5,433 bases of DNA from an uncultured Selenomonadales bacterium (GCA_937915725.1 CALGGV010000358.1:1-5433); one strand, 5' to 3'. Positions 1-4,515 are shown, counted from the stretch's first letter. The notes: generated from the letters alone by a model not told the origin. Translations and numbers: made by a program.

Positions 1-83
1 ATTTCCCGCCCGTCGCGCAGGACTGCCGCCGCCGTTTCGTCGCAACTTGTTTCTATTCCCAATGTTAAAATTTTTTTATCCAA
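1..83 (-). CDS. tsaD: TsaD, tRNA t6A threonylcarbamoyltransferase subunit (N-terminal fragment)
   Basis: Only the first 27 codons are in the window; the gene continues beyond position 1. The translation, reading TTG as Met, is MDKKILTLGIETSCDETAAA followed by VLRDGRE. The stretch LGIETSCDETAAA is the highly conserved start of the TsaD/Kae1/Gcp family, an ASKHA-fold protein that transfers the threonylcarbamoyl group from TC-AMP to A37 of tRNA. I chose TTG at 83-81 because AGGAG (97-93) lies 9 nt upstream and no ATG or GTG occurs in frame nearby; B. subtilis TsaD has a similarly short lead before this motif. It is the last visible gene of the tsaE-tsaB-GNAT operon, separated from the GNAT gene by 151 bp of repeats with no clear terminator, so co-transcription is likely but not shown. 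Identity is secure despite the short length. Confidence 0.9.
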   Translation of the reverse strand, partial: MDKKILTLGIETSCDETAAAVLRDGRE

Positions 84-126
84 TAAATTTTTCTCCTAAC
101 TTAAAAATATAAAAAGTGCAGAAAAT

Positions 127-235
127 TTTTTTGTGCGCTTGCGTGCACACGGTCGCTTTTTCCTACTGCCTCTTGCCTACTGCCTTTTTTGTGTACTTGC
201 GTGTACACTGTCGTTTTTTCCTACTGCCTACTGCC
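127..235 (-). repeat. Two-unit repeat of GGCAGTA heptamers plus hairpin
   Basis: On the minus strand two units follow each other. Each has GGCAGTA-type heptamers, then a purine run GGAAAAARCGAC, then a 6-bp hairpin with loop ACGCAA, then an A-run. The unit at 235-185 has two perfect heptamers; the unit at 184-127 has three, the middle one being GGCAAGA. Outside the heptamer-number difference the units match closely. Stems are GTGTAC/GTACAC (191-196 with 203-208) and, in the other unit, GTGTGC/GCGCAC (133-138 with 145-150, one G-U pair as minus-strand RNA). Heptameric short tandem repeats of this kind are known between genes in several bacterial groups. The repeat fills most of the gap before tsaD and abuts the stop codon of the upstream acetyltransferase. 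It could be a neutral repeat, an RNA-processing site or a small mobile repeat. Confidence 0.8.
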
Positions 236-693
236 TAAAAATTACTGCCCAAATCAGTATTCCACATAATTAAAGCGTCTTCGCCGTTGTCAACATAATA
301 TTTTTTTCGCCGCCCGACGCTTTTTAAGCCGAAACTTTCATAAAGTTTAATAGCCGCCGTGTTTGAAGGGCGCACTTCCAAAGTTAAGGCATTTGCGCCG
401 CGCTCCTTGCAATTTTTCAGCAATTCGCCAAAAAGTTTTGTACCGACGCCGCGCCCGCGATATTCCGGCAAAACTGCCACACTCATAACTTCAGCCTCAT
501 TGAAGGCAAGCCACGCGCCCGCGTAGGCAATTATTTTTTTGTCAAGCTCGCCGACAATGTAAACTGTATTTTCACGTTGAACAACTTCATAAAAAGTATC
601 ACGTTTCCACGGCAGAGCGAAAGATTTTATTTCAATTTCTGAAACTGCATCAGCGTCCGCGGGCATCATTTTCCTAAAAATTATTTCGTCCAT
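235..693 (-). CDS. rimI: RimI-family GNAT N-acetyltransferase, copy 3 (intact active site)
   Basis: A 152-residue GNAT protein, close to the usual RimI length (about 148-160 aa). RimI acetylates the N-terminal amine of ribosomal protein bS18 and related peptides using acetyl-CoA in the cytoplasm. The acetyl-CoA pyrophosphate-binding motif R-x-x-G-x-G is RGRGVG at residues 79-84. LEVRPSN at 105-111 carries Glu106, matching the catalytic Glu of RimI, and KLYESFGL at 117-124 carries Tyr118, matching the general acid Tyr. SFALPW at 24-29 matches the RimI substrate-loop region, and the C-terminal YYxxxGEDALIM is typical. The ATG at 693 directly follows the TAA stop of the previous gene (694-696); its SD is GGAG about 12 nt upstream, inside that gene. 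The TAG stop at 237-235 borders the heptamer repeat. Of the three tandem copies, this one looks most like a textbook RimI; the exact substrate is inferred. Confidence 0.88.
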   Translation of the reverse strand: MDEIIFRKMMPADADAVSEIEIKSFALPWKRDTFYEVVQRENTVYIVGELDKKIIAYAGAWLAFNEAEVMSVAVLPEYRGRGVGTKLFGELLKNCKERGANALTLEVRPSNTAAIKLYESFGLKSVGRRKKYYVDNGEDALIMWNTDLGSNF

Positions 694-1140
694 TTAAATT
701 TTTCGCTCCATGGTAAATGCATTTTCATTATCACTTTTGTAAAAATTTTCCAGTCGATTAAAAACTTTAAAGCCGCAACTTTCATAAAGACGAATAGCCG
801 CAATATTTTTTGTGTTGACGTGCAAATATACCGCCGCCCCCCAGTTGCGAATCAATTTCAATAAAAATTCAAGAAAAATTTTACCGAGCCCGCCGCGTCG
901 AAATTTCGGAGCAACGACAAATTTCATCAGATATACATTCTTATTGGCAGAAAATTCAAGTACCGCATAAGCTAAAATTTTTTGATTCATTTCGGCGGCA
1001 ATTTTCATATGTTTTTGACTTGCCATGCATTCTTGATAGTCATTGAACGCCCACGGCGTTTTAAAAGATTGTTTTTCAATTTCAAAAATAGTTGGAATAT
1101 CAGCGGGCGTCATTGTCCTAAAAATTATTTTGGCATCCAT
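694..1140 (-). CDS. RimI-like GNAT acetyltransferase, copy 2 (catalytic Glu replaced by His)
   Basis: A 148-residue GNAT-fold protein homologous to both flanking genes. The acetyl-CoA motif is kept as RRGGLG (81-86), and RLYESCGFKV (117-126) keeps Tyr119. Where its neighbours read LEVR, this protein reads LHVN (106-109), so His107 replaces the catalytic Glu and Asn replaces the following Arg. The C-terminal YYxxxGEDALxM signature has become FYKSDNENAFTM. The frame is open throughout, so it is not a simple pseudogene. It may have changed substrate, work with a different general base, or be a non-catalytic partner. ATG at 1140 has GGAG about 5 nt upstream and lies 16 nt inside the end of the preceding GNAT gene, implying translational coupling. 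RimI family membership is clear; activity is uncertain. Confidence 0.82.
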   Translation of the reverse strand: MDAKIIFRTMTPADIPTIFEIEKQSFKTPWAFNDYQECMASQKHMKIAAEMNQKILAYAVLEFSANKNVYLMKFVVAPKFRRGGLGKIFLEFLLKLIRNWGAAVYLHVNTKNIAAIRLYESCGFKVFNRLENFYKSDNENAFTMERKI

Positions 1141-1598
1141 AATTTCTCCAAATTTGCGCTCATAGTTAAAGCATCTTCGCCGCTCATATAGTATCTTTTA
1201 ATTCGTCCTACAATTTTAAAGCCGAATTTTTGGTAAATGTGCAAGGCTGGAACGTTGCTTACTCGAACTTCAAAAATCATTGACTTTGCGCCGCGCCTTT
1301 TGGCAATTTTTATTATTTCAGACAAAATTTTTTTACCAATTCCGCGCCCTTGAAATTCCGGCAAAACTGCAATAGTCATACCTTCCGCCTCGTCAAGATA
1401 AATTTTTATTCCGGCGCAGGCAATTATTTTCCCCTCAATTTCGCCAACTATATAATCTGAATGTTCGTCGCGCAGTTCTTCAAGAAAAAAATCTTCGTCC
1501 CAGCCGTCCTCGTCAAAACAAATTTCATCAATTTCAGCAACGGTTTTTATATCCGCCAAAGTCATTTCTCTAAAAATTATTTCTGCCTCTGCTCCCAT
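1125..1598 (-). CDS. rimI: RimI-family GNAT N-acetyltransferase, copy 1 (intact active site)
   Basis: A 157-residue GNAT protein directly after tsaB, the position rimI usually holds in Firmicutes t6A operons. QGRGIG (83-88) is the acetyl-CoA-binding motif; FEVRVSN (109-115) holds the catalytic-type Glu110; HIYQKFGFKIVG (120-131) holds Tyr122; YYMSGEDALTM (136-146) is the family C-terminal signature. The substrate-loop region differs from the usual AxPW pattern: it reads CFDEDGWDEDFF (27-38), which is unusually acidic and hints at a different peptide preference from copy 3. ATG at 1598 has GGAGG 10 nt upstream; it overlaps the end of tsaB by 22 nt, and its own TAA (1127-1125) lies inside the next GNAT gene. 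Family assignment is secure; whether this copy or copy 3 is the functional bS18 acetyltransferase cannot be decided here. Confidence 0.87.
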   Translation of the reverse strand: MGAEAEIIFREMTLADIKTVAEIDEICFDEDGWDEDFFLEELRDEHSDYIVGEIEGKIIACAGIKIYLDEAEGMTIAVLPEFQGRGIGKKILSEIIKIAKRRGAKSMIFEVRVSNVPALHIYQKFGFKIVGRIKRYYMSGEDALTMSANLEKLWMPK

Positions 1599-2248
1599 AA
1601 TTCTTCAGCCTCCGAGCGGCGAATATAAAGCGGCTCAATATTCATAACGTTTGAAATTTCGCCCGCGTCAATTAAAACTTTGCCGAAAAGTGCCACATTG
1701 ACTGCGCACGGCATTCTGCAATTTATTGGCGCAATTTTAACATTCGGCGGCAATTCAATTTTTATTTTGTGCAAAACGTCTCCGCACAAAAAAATTTCTG
1801 CGTCAATTTTGCCCGCGTCTCTAACAATTTCATCAATATTTTTAATTCCAATTCCGCTAAGTGCGCGGCAATTTTTAAATCTTTGAAAGTAGGCGCGATT
1901 TTTCTGCGCGTCAAGCATTGGAATAACTATTGAATTGTTTGTCGGGAAATGAAAAGAAATTGCCTGCAAAGTTGGAACGCCGATAATTTTTGTTTGCCAC
2001 GCATAAGCTAAAGATTTTGCGGTTGCAAGCCCTATTCTTAAGCCGGTAAAGGAGCCGGGACCAATGCTAACTGCAACGGCATCAATTTTTTCAACACCGG
2101 CAATTTTTAAAGCCTGTTCAATTTGCGGTAACAAAGTTTCAGAGTGCGTCAATTTTGCGTCTTGCGAAATTTCGGCAAGGATTTTTTCTTCAGATATTAC
2201 GGCAACACTTGCTACACGAGTTGCCGCCTCAATTCCCAAAATTATCAA
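1577..2248 (-). CDS. tsaB: TsaB, t6A complex scaffold protein
   Basis: A 223-residue protein of the TsaB (YeaZ/YdiC) family, a catalytically inactive ASKHA-fold paralogue of TsaD. TsaB dimerises with TsaD and recruits TsaE for t6A37 synthesis on tRNA in the cytoplasm. Visible signatures are LGIEAAT near the N-terminus (4-10, where the family usually has xDTST), HSETLLPQIEQAL (35-47), the diagnostic SIGPGSFTGLRIGLATAKSL (61-80), MLDAQKNRAYFQRF (111-124) and the C-terminal PLYIRRSEAEE (206-216). The length fits the family. The start is TTG at 2248-2246, supported by AGGGGG 7 nt upstream and by alignment with the family N-terminus. It begins 11 nt after the tsaE stop and overlaps the first GNAT gene by 22 nt, so the genes are tightly coupled. 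Confidence in function is high. Confidence 0.95.
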   Translation of the reverse strand: MIILGIEAATRVASVAVISEEKILAEISQDAKLTHSETLLPQIEQALKIAGVEKIDAVAVSIGPGSFTGLRIGLATAKSLAYAWQTKIIGVPTLQAISFHFPTNNSIVIPMLDAQKNRAYFQRFKNCRALSGIGIKNIDEIVRDAGKIDAEIFLCGDVLHKIKIELPPNVKIAPINCRMPCAVNVALFGKVLIDAGEISNVMNIEPLYIRRSEAEELWEQRQK

Positions 2249-2259
2249 ACTTTCGCCCC

Positions 2260-2754
2260 CTAATCTTCACTTGTCACAAATTCTTCAAGTTCTTTTAAAA
2301 ATTCTACGTGTTCTTCACCTACGCAAGAAAAAGTTATTCGCCGCATATTGCGCGTTTCTTTGAGCCTTTCAATTTCAATTTTTACATAATCATCCGGTAA
2401 AGAATCCGGAAATTTTTCGCCCCATTCAATAAAAACTATTCCTTCAGGAAAATCTGTGTACTCATAAAAACCAATATCTTCAAGTTCTTCTTCGTCTTGC
2501 AGGCGGTATAAATCAAAATGCACGATTGGGCAAAATCCCTCGTAAATGTTCATAAGATTGAAAGTTGGGCTTGTAACTTCGCCCTGAACGCCCAAAGTTC
2601 GCGCCATACTTTGTACAAATAAAGTTTTGCCCGCGCCTAAATTTCCTTCCAAACAAACTACCGTACCCTCTCGGATTCGCTGTGCTACTTTTTCCGCTAA
2701 TTTTACCGTCCCGTAAGGGGACTGCGTTATGTGCGTAAACAAAAAAATATTCAC
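2260..2754 (-). CDS. tsaE: TsaE, t6A complex ATPase
   Basis: A P-loop ATPase of the TsaE (YjeE/YdiB) family, about 164 residues, which binds TsaD-TsaB and uses ATP to reset the complex in t6A synthesis. Walker A is GNLGAGKT (37-44). TSPTFNL (61-67), HFDLYRL (79-85) and GIVFIEWGEKF (105-115) follow in the order and spacing expected, the last being the family's Walker B-like IEW segment. The start is doubtful. GTG at 2754-2752 is given, but AGGAG overlaps it. TTG four codons downstream (2742-2740) has the SD 11 nt away and would drop only the first four residues before FTHITQSP. No ATG is available. The C-terminal ~35 residues past the core are Glu-rich. It is the first gene of the operon, with a candidate promoter at 2814-2786. 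Confidence 0.94.
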   Translation of the reverse strand: MNIFLFTHITQSPYGTVKLAEKVAQRIREGTVVCLEGNLGAGKTLFVQSMARTLGVQGEVTSPTFNLMNIYEGFCPIVHFDLYRLQDEEELEDIGFYEYTDFPEGIVFIEWGEKFPDSLPDDYVKIEIERLKETRNMRRITFSCVGEEHVEFLKELEEFVTSED

Positions 2755-2785
2755 TCCTCAAAATTTTAAAAATTTATTGGTACAT

Positions 2786-2814
2786 ATTTTAAACAAAAAA
2801 AGCCTTCCTGTAAA
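2786..2814 (-). promoter_or_regulatory. Candidate sigma-A promoter of the tsaE operon
   Basis: On the minus strand TTTACA (2814-2809) and TAAAAT (2791-2786) are separated by 17 nt, each differing from consensus by one base. Transcription would start near 2779, giving a leader of about 25 nt to tsaE. The spacer contains the right half and T-run of the terminator hairpin at 2795-2823, so transcripts arriving from upstream end where this operon begins. Confidence 0.5.
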
Positions 2815-2823
2815 GGAATGCTT
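2795..2823 (-). terminator. Rho-independent terminator reading leftward, upstream of tsaE
   Basis: Minus-strand stem AAGCATTCC / GGAAGGCTT (2823-2815 with 2808-2800; one A-G mismatch) with loop TTTACA, ending in seven T (2801-2795). There is no T-run on the plus strand, so it works only leftward. fliG has its own nearer terminator at 3059-3117, so no annotated gene obviously needs this one. It could block readthrough or end an antisense RNA made inside 2824-3000. Confidence 0.6.
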
Positions 2824-2846
2824 AAGGAATTTACTATACTTTGACT

Positions 2847-2874
2847 TTTACAAGAAAATTTTCTGTGCTATAAT
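2847..2874 (+). promoter_or_regulatory. Promoter of the 27-codon membrane peptide gene
   Basis: TTTACA (2847-2852) and the perfect -10 box TATAAT (2869-2874) are 16 nt apart, with an extended -10 TGC (2866-2868). TTGACT at 2841-2846 also looks like a -35 but would leave a 22-nt spacer. Predicted transcription start is near A2881, which makes ACTGCTACTC (2881-2890) the very 5' end of the mRNA. It is divergent from the tsaE promoter. Confidence 0.65.
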
Positions 2875-2880
2875 TTCGGC

Positions 2881-2919
2881 ACTGCTACTCCTCAAGTTGC
2901 AGAATTGTAACGAGAGGAG
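2881..2919 (+). promoter_or_regulatory. 5' leader hairpin that sequesters the Shine-Dalgarno
   Basis: CTCCTC (2888-2893) pairs perfectly with GAGGAG (2914-2919), which is the SD. Inside it GTTGCA (2896-2901) pairs with TGTAAC (2906-2911) with one G-U, closing a GAAT tetraloop; the two helices are joined by a symmetric AA/GA internal loop. The predicted mRNA 5' end ACTGCTACTC (2881-2890) is also perfectly complementary to GAGTAGCAGT (3011-3020), which overlaps the stop codon. The two pairings share bases 2888-2890, so they compete at that edge. This is seen by inspection; no energy calculation was done. Confidence 0.6.
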
Positions 2920-2928
2920 GTGACTGAA

Positions 2929-3012
2929 ATGCTCAGCATAATAATTTCTTTCGGCGTCGGCGTTGTATCCGGAATTGTAGCAAACTATCTTAGTAAAAAA
3001 TTTTTCAAATGA
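2929..3012 (+). CDS. 27-residue hydrophobic cationic-tailed peptide, type I toxin-like
   Basis: The ORF runs from ATG 2929 to TGA 3012. The peptide begins MLSIIISFGVGVVSGIVANY and ends with LSKKFFK: one membrane-spanning hydrophobic segment (about residues 2-20) followed by a short lysine/phenylalanine tail. That layout matches small membrane peptides such as Fst, TxpA/BsrG or TisB-type type I toxins, and also harmless small membrane proteins. Translation is strongly supported: AGGAGGTGA (2915-2923) fully matches the 16S anti-SD region, with 8 nt between AGGAGG and ATG, and a good promoter and a terminator bracket it. The RBS lies in a hairpin, and the mRNA 5' end can pair to the stop region. 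It is in an otherwise empty 460-bp island between two minus-strand operons. No specific family is claimed; the toxin role is inference from architecture. Confidence 0.7.
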   Translation: MLSIIISFGVGVVSGIVANYLSKKFFK

Positions 3013-3032
3013 GTAGCAGTCTGACGCCCGCT

Positions 3033-3056
3033 CGTGATTAAGCACAACTGATCACG
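3033..3056 (+). other. 3' UTR hairpin with GCACAACT loop
   Basis: CGTGAT (3033-3038) and ATCACG (3051-3056) form a perfect 6-bp stem with a 12-nt loop containing GCACAACT (3042-3049). It lies between the peptide stop codon and the terminator hairpin, which carries the same octamer in its loop. It is probably part of the peptide mRNA's 3' structure. Confidence 0.5.
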
Positions 3057-3058
3057 GC

Positions 3059-3117
3059 AAAAACGAAAGCCCCGAAAGCGGTGCACAACTCCCGCATTTT
3101 CTGGGGCTTTTCGTTTT
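3059..3117. terminator. Bidirectional terminator between the peptide gene and fliG
   Basis: The outer stem pairs 3060-3073 (AAAACGAAAGCCCC) with 3103-3117 (GGGGCTTTTCGTTTT) with a single bulged T. An inner stem GAAAGCGG / CCGCATTTC-like (3074-3081 with about 3092-3101) closes a loop with GCACAACT at 3083-3090. T-rich ends occur on both strands (3108-3117 plus; 3063-3059 minus). It can end the peptide mRNA rightward and the fliG transcript leftward, since the fliG stop is 100 bp away. Confidence 0.8.
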
Positions 3118-3135
3118 GGTGACATCATACTCAGC

Positions 3136-3165
3136 ATTTTATTTGTATTCTAATTTCTATTGCAA
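3136..3165 (-). promoter_or_regulatory. Weak candidate leftward promoter downstream of fliG
   Basis: Minus-strand TTGCAA (3165-3160) and TAAAAT (3141-3136) are 18 nt apart. A transcript would start near 3129 and run antisense through the 3' UTR hairpins of the peptide mRNA, possibly ending at the bidirectional terminator. A/T richness makes chance matches likely here. The rest of 3118-3217 shows no gene. Confidence 0.22.
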
Positions 3166-3217
3166 TATTAACACAGCCCAAAAACTTTTTCAAGCTTTTT
3201 TAGTTGGTAGGATAAAA

Positions 3218-4246
3218 TTAAACCATCATATCGTCAGATTGTCCGCGTGAAATTACAATTTCGCCCTTATCTTCAAGCGAACGAATAATATTAACAACTT
3301 TCATCTGTGCCTCTTCAACGTCACGGATTTTAACAGGTCCCATGTAGGAAAGTTCTTCCTTTAACATTTCGGCGGCGCGTTTTGACATATTTTTGAAAAT
3401 TTTGTTGGTAACGTCTTCGGTGGTTGCCTTCATTGCAAGCGATAAATCTTTTGTATCGACTTGACGTAAAACAATTTGCATTGCGCGGTCGTCCAAAAGT
3501 ACAACGTCCTCGAAAACGAACATAAGCTTTTTGATTTCTTCGGCAAGCTCGGGGTCGTCGACTTCCAGCGATTCTACAATAGCTTTTTCTGTTGTACGGT
3601 CTACGCGGTTCAAAACTTCGACAATCGCAGGAACGCCGCCGGCAGTTGTAAAATCTTGAGTAAGCATTGAAGAAATTTTCTTTTCCAAAACGCGCTCCAC
3701 TTCACGAATAACATCAGGCGAAGTCCTATCCATTGTGGCGATTCTTTTTGCAACGTCAGCCTGCATTTCGGTTGAAAGTCCGGTCATGATAATTGCCGCT
3801 TGATCCGGTTCAAGGTACGCCATAACAAGGGCGATTGTTTGCGGATGTTCATTTTGAATAAAATTTAAAAGTTGTGAGGGGTCGATTTTTTTCAAGAAAT
3901 CAAACGGGCGAACTTGCAAACTTGTAGTCAAGCGATTCAAAATACCCATTGCGCGTTCAGAGCCGAGAGCTTTTTCCAAAACGCCCTGCGCATATTCTAA
4001 GCCGCCGGTTGAAATATAATCGCTTGCCATTGCCATTTGATAAAATTCGCTGATAACTTCGGCTTTTTGTTCTGCGCTAACTTGCTTATTATTTGCAATT
4101 TCCAGCGTGATACTTTCTATTTCGTCGTCGTCAAGGTGTTCAAAAAGTTTAGCCGCGTATTCGCCGCCTATTGCGATAAAAAGTATAGCGGCTTTTTCGT
4201 GCGCCGTCATACTTCTGGATTCGCCGTACATATCTTCTTTTGGCAT
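3218..4246 (-). CDS. fliG: FliG, flagellar motor switch/rotor protein
   Basis: A full-length 342-residue FliG (family about 330-345 aa), which sits under the MS ring, binds FliF through its N-domain and interacts with MotA through its C-domain to generate torque and switch direction. The N-domain runs from MTAHEKAAILFIAIGGE (13-29) to about 105. The middle domain contains RPFDFLKKIDP (113-123) and the conserved EHPQT (133-137), where FliM binds. The C-domain starts near GGVPAIVEVLNR (203-214) and includes MFVFEDVVLLDDRAMQIVLR (242-261), with the hinge-like MFVFED, the torque-helix charges Asp252, Asp253, Arg254 and Arg261, and SKRAAEMLKEEL (288-299). It ends with a polar, Met-rich tail. ATG at 4246 has AAGGAG 8 nt upstream. 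It is separated from fliF by 347 bp, with its own -10 box, and ends 100 bp before a bidirectional terminator. Confidence 0.97.
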   Translation of the reverse strand: MPKEDMYGESRSMTAHEKAAILFIAIGGEYAAKLFEHLDDDEIESITLEIANNKQVSAEQKAEVISEFYQMAMASDYISTGGLEYAQGVLEKALGSERAMGILNRLTTSLQVRPFDFLKKIDPSQLLNFIQNEHPQTIALVMAYLEPDQAAIIMTGLSTEMQADVAKRIATMDRTSPDVIREVERVLEKKISSMLTQDFTTAGGVPAIVEVLNRVDRTTEKAIVESLEVDDPELAEEIKKLMFVFEDVVLLDDRAMQIVLRQVDTKDLSLAMKATTEDVTNKIFKNMSKRAAEMLKEELSYMGPVKIRDVEEAQMKVVNIIRSLEDKGEIVISRGQSDDMMV

Positions 4247-4282
4247 AAAAATTTCTCCTTTGTGAAAAGATTAAGAGCTAAA

Positions 4283-4296
4283 ATTTGTTTACAAAT
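4283..4296. promoter_or_regulatory. 14-bp dyad at the predicted fliG start site
   Basis: ATTTGT (4283-4288) and ACAAAT (4291-4296) are perfect inverted arms around TT. It lies just downstream of the candidate -10 box, where a repressor could act or an mRNA hairpin could form. The regulator is unknown; A/T-rich dyads also arise by chance. Confidence 0.3.
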
Positions 4297-4302
4297 GTTA
4301 AA

Positions 4303-4331
4303 ATTATAAGGCGCACAGGACGTGTTAAAAA
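4303..4331 (-). promoter_or_regulatory. Candidate promoter for fliG
   Basis: A perfect TATAAT occurs on the minus strand at 4308-4303. At 17 nt upstream is TTTTTA, a poor -35. Start of transcription would be near 4296, giving a leader of about 50 nt to fliG. A second TATAAT at 4529-4524 with TTAACA (4550-4545) has only a 15-nt spacer and is a weaker alternative. Neither resembles the sigma-28 flagellar promoter pattern. Confidence 0.4.
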
Positions 4332-4348
4332 TTTTTTGGAAAAAAATT

Positions 4349-4475
4349 GAAAAACGCCCGCCGCACTCCGTTTTTGCTTGTGACTTTAAGTTTAGGTAAC
4401 GTGAGAAAACGCGGCTGTTACTTTAACTTATACCACGTTAAACGCGAAAAACGCAGGCGGGCGCGGCACTTTTTC
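4349..4475. repeat. ~127-bp imperfect palindrome between fliF and fliG
   Basis: Nested inverted arms: GAAAAA (4349-4354) with TTTTTC (4470-4475); CGCCCGCC (4355-4362) with GGCGGGCG (4456-4463); CGTTTTT (4369-4375) with AAAAACG (4447-4453); AAGTT (4388-4392) with AACTT (4425-4429); GTAAC (4396-4400) with GTTAC (4417-4421). The CGCCCGCC arms are much more GC-rich than the flanks. No transposase is present and no target-site duplication was found by eye. It looks like a REP- or MITE-type intergenic element or a large RNA fold in the fliF-fliG mRNA. Confidence 0.55.
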
Positions 4476-4479
4476 TTTG

Positions 4480-4515
4480 GTACTTTCTTTTTTTGCTGTA
4501 GAAAAAAGAAAGTAC
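4480..4515. repeat. Perfect 14-bp inverted repeat, fliF-fliG gap
   Basis: GTACTTTCTTTTTT (4480-4493) and its exact complement AAAAAAGAAAGTAC (4502-4515) flank an 8-nt spacer. It immediately follows the larger palindrome, so both may be one element. On the minus strand, in which fliF-fliG is transcribed, the hairpin is followed by CAAAG and not a T-run, so it is not a typical terminator. Confidence 0.75.

Noticed and set aside
127..235. CRISPR-like array
   Set aside because: Only two units, the heptamers are directly adjacent, and there are no unique spacers of constant length.
2064..2363. 99-codon plus-strand ORF opposite tsaB and tsaE
   Set aside because: Shadow of two well-identified genes; no RBS or family features.
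2513..2761. 82-codon minus-strand ORF overlapping the tsaE start
   Set aside because: It is the alternate frame of tsaE; the Walker A and other TsaE motifs are in the other frame.
2848..3045. 65-codon minus-strand ORF antisense to the small peptide gene
   Set aside because: No SD at its start and no recognisable domain. The opposite strand has a promoter, strong RBS and terminator that explain the region.
3158..3167. TATTGCAATA palindrome as an operator
   Set aside because: Ten A/T-rich bases between fliG and a terminator, not near a convincing promoter; chance occurrence is likely.
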